Shown in pieces: positions 54,803 through 63,623 of a stretch of DNA of 64,000 bases. Position 1 is the first letter of the stretch; the number at the start of each line of letters is the position of its first letter. Below the pieces are notes generated by a model that saw only the letters and a list, made by a program, of their open reading frames with translations, did no database searches and had not been told where the DNA came from. The position numbers were made by a program, and so were the translations under genes. This DNA is from JAPOXR01 sp965214695 (GTDB taxonomy: Bacteria > Pseudomonadota > Alphaproteobacteria > Rhodobacterales > Rhodobacteraceae): assembly GCA_965214695.1 (NCBI GenBank), contig OZ243967.1, positions 2,418,001-2,482,000 of the forward strand. The letters run 5' to 3'.

Positions 54803-55260
54803 TCAATGTGACGTGTCGCCGACATACATGAATTCGCGAAAGGCGGCGGCGGCGCCATTCAGCTCGGCGGCGGCGGCCCAGGCCATGCCGACATCCATTG
54901 TCGGAACCGGATCAGCCAGTGAGGTGGCCTCCACCCGCCGCCCATCGAGAGACCATGGGCGATAGACCATGTCGGACAGGATGGTGACCCCCATGCCTCC
55001 TGCAACGAGCGACCTGACTGCCTCGAGCGACGACGTGCGGAAAATCGTCCCGGGCCTGTAGACGGTCTTGTTCCAGTAGCGTTGTGTCGTGTTGCTGGCC
55101 TCGTCCACCGTCAGCATGATGTAGGGCTGGAGCGCCACGTCCGCGAGGGTGATGGTGTCTTGTACCAGGAGCGGATGCAGTGTCGGCAGCCATAGGCGCC
55201 AACACTTCGCCTGCAATCATCGGGACCCATGGGCGACAACACGACAAAATCTGTACGACA
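54803..55260 (-). pseudogene. LysR-family regulator remnant (C-terminal half)
   Basis: The minus-strand frame from about 55190 to 54803 gives ITLADVALQPYIMLTVDEAS, SSLEAVRSLVAGGMGVTILS and DMVYRPWSLDGRRVE, the end of a LysR effector domain. Immediately upstream a segment in another frame (DFVVLSPMGPDD) continues the similarity, then it is lost before the MetE-like gene. The HTH half is missing, so it is not functional. Confidence 0.7.
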
Positions 55261-55326
55261 GGGAGAAAAACCGGCCAACCGCCCGGAATCCCGCGGTTTG
55301 GTTCATCCGCAATCAGTGACGGGCGA

Positions 55327-56382
55327 CTACAGCCAGGCGGCAGCCGTGCACATTGCCCGGAGTTTGGCCATGGCCCGGTCCCGTCCCAGCATGGCCAGGC
55401 CACAATCCGGGGCAACCATGAGCCGGTCGCGGTCGATATGCTCCAGCGCCCTGGCCAGGCGTCCGGCGATCTCATCCTCGGTCTCGATCGCTGTTCGGGC
55501 AATGGTGACTGATCCGAGGATAACCGTGGAGCGTTCGAAAAGTTGCAGCAGGGACAGGTCATTGTGACAATGCGCATCCTCGATCGAGATCTGGTCGACC
55601 GATGACCGGTCCACGGCGCCGGCCAGCTGGAAATAGGCGAGAGGGTCGGCCTTGTGGTATTCGTTGTCGTCGAGGTGGTCAGGGTAGCCACAGCACATAT
55701 GCATGATCCGGGTCACGTCGTCGGACACACCTTCAAAGCACATGTCGAGGCATTCAATGCCGTAACCGAGCGCCCTGGTCACGTTGCGGGCAAAGAGCGG
55801 CTCGTCGATCTGAATATGCCGGCACCCGGCGGCGGCAAGTGACCGGATTTCGTAGTTGAGCGCCCTGGCAAGATCGAAGGCGAGCTCCTTCGGGTCCCGG
55901 TAGTGGGCATTCGCGCAGGTATCCATGATCGTGGTCGGTCCCGGAACCGTGATCTTGACCGGCCTGTCGGTTGCCGATTGCGCCACCCGATAGTCGCGGT
56001 CAAGGAAATTCTCCCCGCGGGGCTCAATGCGGCCGCGAATGGTCGGCAACTCGGCACGGTAGGCACCGTCGCGGACGGTCAGTTCGGTGAGGTGGTCGAA
56101 GTCGAACCCGGCGAGATGACGGCAGTGGTAGTGAATGTAGTTCTCCCGCCGCTGCTCGCCATCGGTCGGAATGTCGATTCCGCAGGCAACCTGGTCGGCG
56201 ACCGCTGCCTCGGTGGCCCGCCGGTAGAGGGCCTCGATCCCGGAATCCTCCTCGATGCTCCCGGCCAGGCGGGTCACGTCGCCTGCCGCACCGGTCAGGC
56301 CGTGCTCAACCTGGAACCAGTCCCGCATCGGCACGTAGTCGGGCTTCGGATAGGCCCCGATACAGGTCGTCAACAACCCCAT
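55327..56382 (-). CDS. cobalamin-independent methionine synthase-like (MetE C-terminal domain) protein
   Basis: A 351-residue UROD/MetE barrel. LLTTCIGAYPKPDYV opens it, and zinc-ligand regions are HMCCGYP near residue 232 and APDCGLAMLGRD near the end. IQIDEPLFARNV is a conserved substrate-side segment. Stand-alone MetE C-domain proteins act as methyltransferases, some to homocysteine from non-folate donors. I prefer the ATG at 56382, with GGAAGGGAG just before, over an in-frame GTG nine bases upstream. The neighbouring demethylation operon makes a methyl-accepting role possible but unproven. Confidence 0.85.
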   Translation of the reverse strand: MGLLTTCIGAYPKPDYVPMRDWFQVEHGLTGAAGDVTRLAGSIEEDSGIEALYRRATEAAVADQVACGIDIPTDGEQRRENYIHYHCRHLAGFDFDHLTELTVRDGAYRAELPTIRGRIEPRGENFLDRDYRVAQSATDRPVKITVPGPTTIMDTCANAHYRDPKELAFDLARALNYEIRSLAAAGCRHIQIDEPLFARNVTRALGYGIECLDMCFEGVSDDVTRIMHMCCGYPDHLDDNEYHKADPLAYFQLAGAVDRSSVDQISIEDAHCHNDLSLLQLFERSTVILGSVTIARTAIETEDEIAGRLARALEHIDRDRLMVAPDCGLAMLGRDRAMAKLRAMCTAAAWL

Positions 56383-56513
56383 TCCAGCCACTCCCTTCCT
56401 GTCACATCGTCAGCAAAGGCAATTCCGGTACCGCATCCATGGCAAAACAGCCGGATGGTCACGCAGGCGGCCGGCAACCATCCGGCAGCACTCGATGCGG
56501 CCCGGTGTCATCG

Positions 56514-57257
56514 TCAGGGCGACGGCTCGCGCGGCCTGACGGCGGCCAGAACGTAATTGACCTTGTGGTCCCGCTCCGACAGCTTCCAGCTCCATTGCAG
56601 GGGATCGAAGACGAACCCTTTGCAGTCGATGAACTCCAACCCGGACGACTCGGCCAGGCCGGCCAGCTCCCCCGGCCTGACAAACCGGTTCCAGTCATGC
56701 GTTCCCCGGGGCAGCCAGCCAAGCACGTATTCGGCACCGATGATCGCCAGGGCGAAACTCTTCGCGGTGCGGGAAATGGTCGAACAGACCAGGAGGCCGC
56801 CGGGTTTCAGCATCTCCGCGCAGCTGCCGACAAAGGCGGTCTGGTCGGGCACATGTTCGATGACTTCCATGGCCAGGACGACGTCGAAGCCGGGGCCGTC
56901 GGCCTCCAGTTCGGCCGCGTCCATGTTTCGGTAGTCGATGGCCAGTCCCATGGTCCCGGCATGCGCCCTGGCGACATGGATGTTGCGGGCCGAGGCATCG
57001 ACCCCGGTCACGTCTGCACCGAGCCGCGCCATTGGTTCGGTCAACAAGCCGCCGCCGCAGCCGATATCCAGGATTGCGAGTCCGGCGAAAGGCTTGCGCT
57101 GCCGGACATCGCGTTCGAACTCGATTTCAATCTGGCTGTTGATGTAGTCCAGGCGGCACGGGTTGAGCAGGTGAAGCGACCGGAACTTGCCATCCGGGTC
57201 CCACCATTCTTCGGCGAGCGCATCGAACTTTTCGATTTCGGCAGAATCTGCAGACAT
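56514..57257 (-). CDS. ubiG: ubiquinone biosynthesis O-methyltransferase UbiG
   Basis: A 247-residue SAM methyltransferase carrying out both O-methylations in ubiquinone synthesis. EIEKFDALAEEWWDPDGKFR is diagnostic, motif I is ILDIGCGGGLLTEPMARLGA near residue 60, and FDVVLAMEVIEHVPDQ is motif II. GTHDWNRFVRPGELAGL is the UbiG-type substrate region. I chose the ATG at 57257; the frame extends upstream but loses similarity. It is divergent from the proline iminopeptidase gene, 67 bases away. Confidence 0.95.
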   Translation of the reverse strand: MSADSAEIEKFDALAEEWWDPDGKFRSLHLLNPCRLDYINSQIEIEFERDVRQRKPFAGLAILDIGCGGGLLTEPMARLGADVTGVDASARNIHVARAHAGTMGLAIDYRNMDAAELEADGPGFDVVLAMEVIEHVPDQTAFVGSCAEMLKPGGLLVCSTISRTAKSFALAIIGAEYVLGWLPRGTHDWNRFVRPGELAGLAESSGLEFIDCKGFVFDPLQWSWKLSERDHKVNYVLAAVRPREPSP

Positions 57258-57324
57258 TGTCTTTTTGAATGGCGCCTGTTTAGTGGTGCCCCGTCTGTCG
57301 ATCAGGAAGCAGAAGGGGTTCTGG

Positions 57325-58314
57325 ATGACTGAATTCGCTCCACACTTCAATGGCAGCGGCCAACTATATCCGCAAATCGAACCGATTGAACGGTTGATGC
57401 TGGATGTGGGTGACGGGCACCAGGTCTATGTCGAGACATCCGGCACGCCTGGCGGCATCCCGGTGCTGTTCCTGCATGGCGGTCCCGGTGGCGGCTGCAA
57501 TCCGACCATGCGGCGGTATTTCGACCCAGGGCTGTTCCGGGTCATCCTCTTCGACCAGCGGGGATGCGGACGCTCCCGGCCCCAGGGATGCGTGGACGAC
57601 AATACGAGCTGGCACCTCGTCGACGACATCGAGGCCATCCGCAATCGACTGGGGATTTCACGGTGGATCCTGTTTGGCGGCTCCTGGGGCGCCGCCCTTG
57701 CCCTGCTCTATGCCGGCAAGCACCCGGAGCGGGTGGCGCATCTGGTGCTGCGGGGCGTGTTCCTGATGACCCGGTCGGAGCTGGACTGGTTCTATGGCGG
57801 TGCCGCCGGGTGGTTCCGGCCGACCCACTGGTCGAGATTCGTCGAGCCGATTCCGCAAGATGAGCGGGGCGACCTCATCGCCGCCTATCGGAAGCGGCTG
57901 TTCAGCGGTGACCCGGATGTCGAAATCCGTCATGCCCGGCGATGGTTTGCCTGGGAAAGCTCCATGACCACCTTCGTTCAGAAAGACGAGATACCGGCCG
58001 GAACCGACAATTACGTGCGGAGCTTCTCCCGGATCGAGAGTCACTATTTCAGCAATTACGGATTCCTCGAACATGACAATTTCATCCTCGCCAACATTGA
58101 GCGGATCCGGGGAATCCCGGGCACAATCGTCCAGGGCCGCTACGATCTCGTCTGTCCGCCGCAGGCCGCCTGCAAGCTGGATGAATGCTGGCCGGACTCG
58201 ACGCTGAACCTGGTGCAGGGCGGACATTCCCTGTCCGATCCCGAAATCTCGAATGCCCTGGTCCGGGTCATGGATGCGTTGGGCCGCAGGCTGGCACCTG
58301 GCTGGCATGGATGA
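57325..58314 (+). CDS. pip: proline iminopeptidase
   Basis: A 329-residue alpha/beta hydrolase that removes N-terminal proline from peptides. The oxyanion region is FLHGGPGGGCNPTMRRYFDP, the nucleophile serine is in LFGGSWGAALALLYAGKHP near residue 115, and the aspartate and histidine are in VQGRYDLVCPPQAA and LVQGGHSLSDPE. This is the classic S33 prolyl aminopeptidase signature and length. The ATG at 57325 follows AGAAGGGG. Confidence 0.93.
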   Translation: MTEFAPHFNGSGQLYPQIEPIERLMLDVGDGHQVYVETSGTPGGIPVLFLHGGPGGGCNPTMRRYFDPGLFRVILFDQRGCGRSRPQGCVDDNTSWHLVDDIEAIRNRLGISRWILFGGSWGAALALLYAGKHPERVAHLVLRGVFLMTRSELDWFYGGAAGWFRPTHWSRFVEPIPQDERGDLIAAYRKRLFSGDPDVEIRHARRWFAWESSMTTFVQKDEIPAGTDNYVRSFSRIESHYFSNYGFLEHDNFILANIERIRGIPGTIVQGRYDLVCPPQAACKLDECWPDSTLNLVQGGHSLSDPEISNALVRVMDALGRRLAPGWHG

Positions 58315-58419
58315 GGAAACCGCAGATTCGGCAGCAGCTTTCTGCCGGGCGCCTTGCCACCGGTCCGAATGTGACGGTATCACTCTGGACGAAACCGATC
58401 TGGATGGGGCAGTCCTGGC

Positions 58420-58926
58420 TTGCCGGCAATTCTCCTGAAATTCGTCCACGCGGTTGACGCGGTCAATTACCGGCTTGGCCGGGTCGTCATGTATGGAATC
58501 TTCGTCATGGCCGCCATCCTGCTGTGGTCGTCGATTTCGAAGACATTCTTCCTGCCGTCGCTGTGGACGCTGGAAATGGCCCAGTTTGCCATGGTGGCCT
58601 ATTACATTCTCGGTGGTCCCTATTCGATCCAGCTTGGATCAAATGTGAGGATGGATCTGTTCTATGGAAGCTGGTCATTGCGCCGCAAGGCGTCATTCGA
58701 TGCCGTCACCGTGTTGTTCCTGATTTTCTACCTCGGCGTGCTGCTCTATGGCGGTATCTCCAGTACCACCTACGCGTTCGAGTATGGCGAGCGAAGTTAC
58801 TCCTCCTGGCGCCCGTATATGTGGCCGATCAAGACCCTGATGTGCATCGGCATATTCCTGATGCTGCTGCAGGCGCTCTCCGAATTGCTGAAGGACATCG
58901 CCAGGTTGCGCGGGCAGGAGATCTGA
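58420..58926 (+). CDS. TRAP transporter small permease (DctQ-like)
   Basis: A 168-residue membrane protein with four helices (VVMYGIFVMAAILLWSSISK, MAQFAMVAYYILGGPYSIQL, FDAVTVLFLIFYLGVLLYGG, MWPIKTLMCIGIFLMLLQAL). NVRMDLFYGSWSLRRKASFD is the DctQ signature loop. The start is a TTG at 58420 with GGGG about ten bases upstream; no ATG fits. Its stop overlaps the large-permease ATG by one base (TGATG). Confidence 0.88.
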   Translation: MPAILLKFVHAVDAVNYRLGRVVMYGIFVMAAILLWSSISKTFFLPSLWTLEMAQFAMVAYYILGGPYSIQLGSNVRMDLFYGSWSLRRKASFDAVTVLFLIFYLGVLLYGGISSTTYAFEYGERSYSSWRPYMWPIKTLMCIGIFLMLLQALSELLKDIARLRGQEI

Positions 58927-60248
58927 TGTCCTACGAACTGATCGCCATCATGATGTTCTCCCTGATGATGCTCATGTTGATGACGGGGCAGAGGGTATTC
59001 GGGGCCATCGGTTTCGTGGCCGTTGTCGCGGCCTTGCTGCTCTGGGGAACGGGAGGCTCCGATTTGGGCTTTTCGGCGGCGATGAAGCTCATGAAATGGT
59101 ACCCGCTGCTGACTTTGCCGATGTTCATATTCATGGGCTACGTGCTGTCGGAGTCCCGTCTCGCCGATGATCTCTACCGGATGTTTCATGTCTGGATGGG
59201 CCCGGTTCGGGGCGGGCTGGCCATCGGCACCATCGGGTTGATGGTGCTGGTTTCGGCCATGAACGGGCTATCGGTTGCCGGCATGGCCATTGGTGCCACC
59301 ATCGCGCTGCCGGAATTGTTGCGGCGGGGATATGACAAGCGGATGGTGACCGGGGTGGTGCAGGCTGGCTCGGCGCTGGGGATTCTCGTGCCACCCTCGG
59401 TCGTGCTGGTGCTTTATGCGCTCATCGCCCGTCAGCCGGTTGGCCAGCTCTGGCTGGCCGGGGTGCTGCCGGGCCTGATGATGGCTGGCCTGTTCATGCT
59501 CTACATCGCCATTCGGTGCCGGCTGCAGCCGGAGTTGGGGCCGGTGCTGCCGAAGGAGGAGCGGGATGTGTCAGTGGCCGAGAAGATCCGGTTGTTGCGG
59601 GCCGGTCTCCTGCCGCTGTTCATCTTCGGCGCGATGATGATCCCGTTCGTCAATGGTTGGACCAGCCTGGTCGAGAGTTCGGCAATCGGGGCGGCAGCGG
59701 CATTCCTGGCAGCGATCGTCAAGGGCCGGATGACCAGGGAGGTCTTCGAGACATCCATTCGGAAGACCCTCGGCGTGTCCTGCATGTTCATGTGGATTAT
59801 CCTGGCGGCGCTTGGCTTCGGGGCGGTGTTTGATGGTCTCGGGGCGGTTCGAGCCATCGAATCGCTGTTTTCGGAACATCTGGGTCTCAGCCCGTGGGCA
59901 ACCCTGATCCTGATGCAGGCATCCTTCCTGCTGATGGGCACCTTCCTCGACGACACCGCCATGCTGGTTATCGTCGCACCACTCTACGTGCCACTGGTCG
60001 GCGCTCTCGGCTTTGACCTGATCTGGTATGGCGTGCTCTACACCATCACCACGCAGATCGCCTACATGACACCGCCTTTCGGCTACAATTTGTTCCTGAT
60101 GCGGGCGATGGCGCCACCGGAAATCAAGCTCACGGACATCTACAGCTCCATCATTCCCTTCGTCGGGGTCATGATTGTTTCCCTCGGTCTCGTCATGACA
60201 TTCCCGAACATTGCCCTCTGGCTGCCAGGATATGTCTACGGCAACTGA
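58926..60248 (+). CDS. TRAP transporter large permease (DctM-like)
   Basis: A 440-residue carrier subunit with about a dozen helices. AGSALGILVPPSVVLVLYAL matches the conserved IPPS(x)xxxxY region, and TFLDDTAMLVIVAPLYVPLV and TQIAYMTPPFGYNLFLMRAM are typical late segments. With the small permease it forms the membrane part of a TRAP importer. A TRAP binding protein begins at 63624, 3.4 kb away on the same strand, and may or may not belong to it. Confidence 0.93.
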   Translation: MSYELIAIMMFSLMMLMLMTGQRVFGAIGFVAVVAALLLWGTGGSDLGFSAAMKLMKWYPLLTLPMFIFMGYVLSESRLADDLYRMFHVWMGPVRGGLAIGTIGLMVLVSAMNGLSVAGMAIGATIALPELLRRGYDKRMVTGVVQAGSALGILVPPSVVLVLYALIARQPVGQLWLAGVLPGLMMAGLFMLYIAIRCRLQPELGPVLPKEERDVSVAEKIRLLRAGLLPLFIFGAMMIPFVNGWTSLVESSAIGAAAAFLAAIVKGRMTREVFETSIRKTLGVSCMFMWIILAALGFGAVFDGLGAVRAIESLFSEHLGLSPWATLILMQASFLLMGTFLDDTAMLVIVAPLYVPLVGALGFDLIWYGVLYTITTQIAYMTPPFGYNLFLMRAMAPPEIKLTDIYSSIIPFVGVMIVSLGLVMTFPNIALWLPGYVYGN

Positions 60249-60545
60249 TCCGTTTGAATGAGAATAGCAAGACTTCGGGATATGGGGGAACAGGATGGCG
60301 GTCGTTTGAATAACGCCTCAGAACACGACTTTTGGAAACTTGTCGGCATGGAGCCTTTTGCAAGGGCAACCTGGTGTTGATGGAAAACGGCAACTTGCCA
60401 GCGGTCTGGAAGAACGGCCAGGGGACCCATCGGGGCCTGTGGTTTCTCGGCGATGGAATGATCCGGTTTGTGATCTTCAGGCGACGCCGATCAGGGCAGC
60501 CAATTTCGAGGATCTCAGGTCGTGACGGGGTCAAGAATCAAACAA
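60249..60545. other. intergenic stretch, nothing supported
   Basis: About 300 bases. A plus-strand frame containing RGLWFLGDGMIRFVIFRRRR looks protein-like but has no start signal or family, so it is not called. Confidence 0.4.
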
Positions 60546-61040
60546 CTACCAAGTCTGCCAGAAATCGCCGAGTGCGGCATGGGCACGGCGATAACGCTCC
60601 CGCTTTCGAGAATATATTCGGAACCTGTCCGCATTTGGTTGAAATCTCTTCTTGATGCCGGTCATTGCTCCAGATGCCGTTTCCTGGGACACAAAAGCCC
60701 CCGATGCCGTTGCGGCGACAATGGCGGCGCCAAGCGCCCCTTGTTCGTTGCCGCAGACAGTTTCGACTGGAAGATCCAGACAATCCGCAAACAACTGAAC
60801 CCATTCATCGCTTTGGGCGGCACCGCCGACGACCCGTGCTGATTTCGGCGCATCGCGACTGAATGAGGATAGTCGCTCGACATCGTCGGCATGATGAAAT
60901 GCAACGCCTTCCATGACCGCACATACAAGCTGTTCCTTGGTCGTCTCCGATCCAGCCCCGAGAAACCCGCCCTTCGGCAATCCCCTGCCGCCATTTGCAG
61001 ACAAAAGCTGCACATCAAACGAAAGGCAGCTCTTTGGTCT
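60546..61040 (-). pseudogene. FGGY-family sugar kinase C-terminal remnant
   Basis: The minus-strand frame reads LPKGGFLGAGSETTKEQLVC, AVMEGVAFHHADDVERLSSF, RVVGGAAQSDEWVQLFADCL, VCGNEQGALGAAIVAATASG and ends at 60546, matching the C-terminal third of FGGY kinases including the ATP-binding GGA(A)QS and GALGAA segments. The N-terminal sugar-binding domain is absent; the frame runs into the CutA-like gene. Confidence 0.7.
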
Positions 61041-61041
61041 G

Positions 61042-61485
61042 CTACCGGTGTTCTTCGGGCACCCAGCCATTGGCATCGCTGTTCCAGAATCTGTTGGGAT
61101 TGTCCTCGTCCACTCCGCGAATATGGAGTGTCCGGACGCACGGGTACACGAACACAACCGGTTCTTCGTAGGGGTGGGATGCGTAAATGGTTTTCAGAAT
61201 CTGCACGGCTTTGACTTCGTCGCCACTTAAGAAAAACGAGAGCTCCACGCAGGGCACTTCGACCACTTTCTCGGTCGCAGTATTGCGTCCGCTCCCCAGT
61301 GATCTGAATTGCTGAGTTCCCGGCACGGTCTGATAGGTTACAGAATCATAATCTCCATATTTCAGAGTGTCTTCGGTCAGAACGGCATTCACGATCCTTT
61401 GTGCATGGGTGTCGGGTACCTGGACGATAACCCGCAGACCCTCCTCTGGACCGAACCTATCATTGTCGAGCTTGGGTAGTGTCAC
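61042..61485 (-). CDS. CutA / YqfO-insert (COG3323)-like protein
   Basis: A 147-residue protein similar to the PII/CutA-like insert found inside NIF3/YqfO proteins: GLRVIVQVPDTHAQRIVNAV, KYGDYDSVTYQTVPGTQQFR and ILKTIYASHPYEEPVVFVYP. The usual YxxCxFQTxGxGxF and HPYEEPA motifs are visible. Here it stands alone, followed by a short tail ending PNRFWNSDANGWVP. The GTG at 61485 has GGAGG five bases upstream. It lies 82 bases downstream of an ArsR-type regulator on the same strand, so metal- or stress-regulated expression is plausible. Confidence 0.78.
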   Translation of the reverse strand: MTLPKLDNDRFGPEEGLRVIVQVPDTHAQRIVNAVLTEDTLKYGDYDSVTYQTVPGTQQFRSLGSGRNTATEKVVEVPCVELSFFLSGDEVKAVQILKTIYASHPYEEPVVFVYPCVRTLHIRGVDEDNPNRFWNSDANGWVPEEHR

Positions 61486-61567
61486 AGTTGCCTCCGGCTG
61501 ATTTGCAGCCCGAGTAACCCGTACTTGTGTTCCTGTGGGAAAAGACAGTTCGTTGTCGGCCGAACTC

Positions 61568-62272
61568 TCAGACCGGATCGACGAGATTGATGTCCAGTTG
61601 GGTCAATCCAAACCGGCATTCAAGAATGTCTAGCCCGTGAGCCGTGATGTTCAATGCTCGACTGCCTGTGCGACGTTCAAGCCAGTGCGCCTCCAGAAAT
61701 TTTTGCATGATTCCAGTCGCAAGCGGGCCGGAAATGTGATGCCGCCGCTCCGTCCAGTCGAGGCAAAACTTCGCCGGAGGCCTTGCCATTCTCCCAAGTG
61801 GAACCTCAATACCGATGTCACTGAGAAAGGCGCGATATTGCAGGCCAGAGGAGATAGCGTCATCGCGTACCGCCAGCACATTGAGCTCGATTAAGCGATC
61901 TGTTATCAAAACGCCGAGCCTGCCCGCGATATGGTTGAAGCAACTGCGCGCTCGCCGAGTGTCAGCGACGAGTTGACCGGGCCGCGACAAATGCTCGGTA
62001 GGCGAGAGCTGGGCCAGCCCTTCGAGAATTGCGGCGACTTCTGCGTTTGCAATCCGATGATAGACGTGTCGTCCACTGCGTAGCGAAGCGGTCAAACCTG
62101 CAAGTTCAAGTTGCTTGAGATGCGCGCTCGCCGTCTGCGGGCCGACATTTGCCGCGCAAGCCAGTTCCTTATTGGTGAAGGCGCGGCCATCCATCAACTC
62201 GCAGAGGATGCGCGATCGGCTGGGATCTGCCAAGGCCGCACCGATAATATCTAGTCTCGGTTCGATCGTCAT
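61568..62272 (-). CDS. ArsR-family transcriptional regulator with C-terminal extension
   Basis: A 234-residue protein. The ArsR winged helix occupies residues 5-95: DIIGAALADPSRSRILCELM, NKELACAANVGPQTASAHLK, then LRSGRHVYHRIANAEVAAIL. Typical ArsR proteins end near residue 110; here another ~130 residues follow (YRAFLSDIGIEVPLGRMARP, then CLDWTERRHHISGPLATGIM), as in the ArsR subgroup with a helical second domain. No obvious CxC metal site is seen. It lies upstream of the CutA-like gene. I chose the ATG at 62272. Confidence 0.87.
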   Translation of the reverse strand: MTIEPRLDIIGAALADPSRSRILCELMDGRAFTNKELACAANVGPQTASAHLKQLELAGLTASLRSGRHVYHRIANAEVAAILEGLAQLSPTEHLSRPGQLVADTRRARSCFNHIAGRLGVLITDRLIELNVLAVRDDAISSGLQYRAFLSDIGIEVPLGRMARPPAKFCLDWTERRHHISGPLATGIMQKFLEAHWLERRTGSRALNITAHGLDILECRFGLTQLDINLVDPV

Positions 62273-62469
62273 GCTGGTCAGCCTATACACAATACCCAAA
62301 CGCAGCCAGAACGAACACTTCGGCAGTGAACGAATTGAGAAACTGTCTTGAAAACCCGACCTTCGCGTAACTGTGGCGAAAACTCATGTAGAGCGTCAAT
62401 CAGAAGGCAACCTGACTCCGCGGCAAGGCGGGTGTTTTCCGGATCTCTCGCCGGTTGCAAGCGCATTTT

Positions 62470-62790
62470 TCACCACCACCGCTCCCGCTCGGCAATCTCG
62501 TGCTCGGCCAGGCTGGCCAGGAAGCGGCTGGCCGGCCAGCCCTCCTTGTCGGAGCGGGCGGCAAAATCCTTCCACTTGTCCCTCTCGAAGCTCACCGCGC
62601 TCAGTGTGTAGTAGCCGACGATTTGTTCCGGCGGGCTGGCCGATGCGACGAAAACCCGTGCGACACGACGTCGGACGTCCTGGGAAGCCCGCCGGCGAAT
62701 GTAGTGGTCGAGCGACGATTCCCCGCAGGAGAAAGACGCGCGGTCGTGATGCGGACCAAGCGGCTCGACCGTCAGCGACGATTCATTCAC
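62470..62790 (-). pseudogene. TacT-like GNAT toxin, C-terminally truncated
   Basis: GTG at 62790 overlaps the antitoxin stop. LTVEPLGPHHDRASFSCGES, SLDHYIRRRASQDVRRRVAR and VGYYTLSAVSFERD are the first ~70 residues of a TacT acetyltransferase toxin. The normal continuation with the acetyl-CoA loop (RLAVDxxxQGxGLG) is missing; the frame ends AERERWW. It is unlikely to be active. Confidence 0.7.
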
Positions 62791-63067
62791 CAATGAGCTT
62801 TCGGTAGCGACGCGCGGCGCGCCTAAGCGCCGCATTTGGCGCGGGAGGGTCAAGAAGCGCGTCGTGGAACGCATCCCAATCCGTCGCTGGGAGCACGACC
62901 CGTTCATTTGTCTCGATCACCCGCTCGGCCGCCGACACGGCGTTGTTGAGCACGAAGCGGCTGACGGTGGTTTCTTCATAGGCCGCCGCACGTTCGAGCT
63001 TCCGCTTGCTCCTGGCGTCGAGACGCATGTGAACGCGCACGTGCTTCATGTTGGCTGTTTCAGCCAT
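62783..63067 (-). CDS. DUF1778 antitoxin (TacA-like)
   Basis: A 94-residue ribbon-helix-helix antitoxin: VRVHMRLDARSKRKLERAAA then YEETTVSRFVLNNAVSAAER, followed by the toxin-neutralising tail VVLPATDWDAFHDALLDPPA. GGGAGATATCGCA precedes the ATG. It overlaps the toxin gene by eight bases, the usual TacAT layout. With the toxin truncated it survives alone. Confidence 0.85.
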   Translation of the reverse strand: MAETANMKHVRVHMRLDARSKRKLERAAAYEETTVSRFVLNNAVSAAERVIETNERVVLPATDWDAFHDALLDPPAPNAALRRAARRYRKLIGE

Positions 63068-63221
63068 TGCGATATCTCCCGCGCGAGTTGCCGATCAATT
63101 CGTGCAGCAAGACAACGTACATCGCAAGCACCACGGCGATCGGCACGGTGCCAAGCGTTGCCCAAAACCCAAGGGAGGCCTCGGTCCTTCCACCCGGAAT
63201 GACATGAAAATCGGCCGACAT
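63060..63221 (-). CDS. possible 53-residue single-helix membrane protein
   Basis: ATG at 63221 gives MSADFHVIPGGRTEASLGFW then a hydrophobic helix (TLGTVPIAVVLAMYVVLLHE) and a short basic tail; its stop overlaps the antitoxin start. It has no family match and no strong ribosome site, so it is kept only as a candidate. Confidence 0.28.
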   Translation of the reverse strand: MSADFHVIPGGRTEASLGFWATLGTVPIAVVLAMYVVLLHELIGNSRGRYRNG

Positions 63222-63623
63222 TGCCGCCGCCACATTTTGTCGGTGATATAGATGCGGAGATTGCGAACTGACCAGATGTCTGCACCCAATTGTCGGGGGA
63301 ATCGCACGCAGCGGTACTGATGTCGGACCATGATCGTGGCCGCCCGAGGCACCCGCTCTGCAGCGCAGGTCTCCCACATGATTGGTCCGCAGATCGCCCC
63401 GCGGACGGTGTTGCTCGTTCTGGCGGATCATGTCCGGGGGCAGAATTTCACATCAAGGCGGGAGGTTGGTCGGAAGTGGCTGGGGTAAGGCCCGGCGTCA
63501 TGATCTGCAAGTCCGCGGTTGGGCGCAGGAACTTGCCAAGCGGAGGTGTGGCCCCTATCACATGCAGTGAAACTTCGCCGTTGCCTGCGCAAGCAGGGCG
63601 GCATCCAGAATGAGGAGGAAATC
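63222..63623. other. intergenic stretch, nothing recognised
   Basis: About 400 bases before the TRAP binding-protein gene. It contains that gene's promoter region, and its last bases GAGGAGGAA are the ribosome site. No other feature is supported. Confidence 0.5.

Noticed and set aside
60332..60655. Plus-strand frame with GTHRGLWFLGDGMIRFVIF
   Set aside because: No family, no ribosome site, overlaps the kinase remnant; not enough to call a gene.
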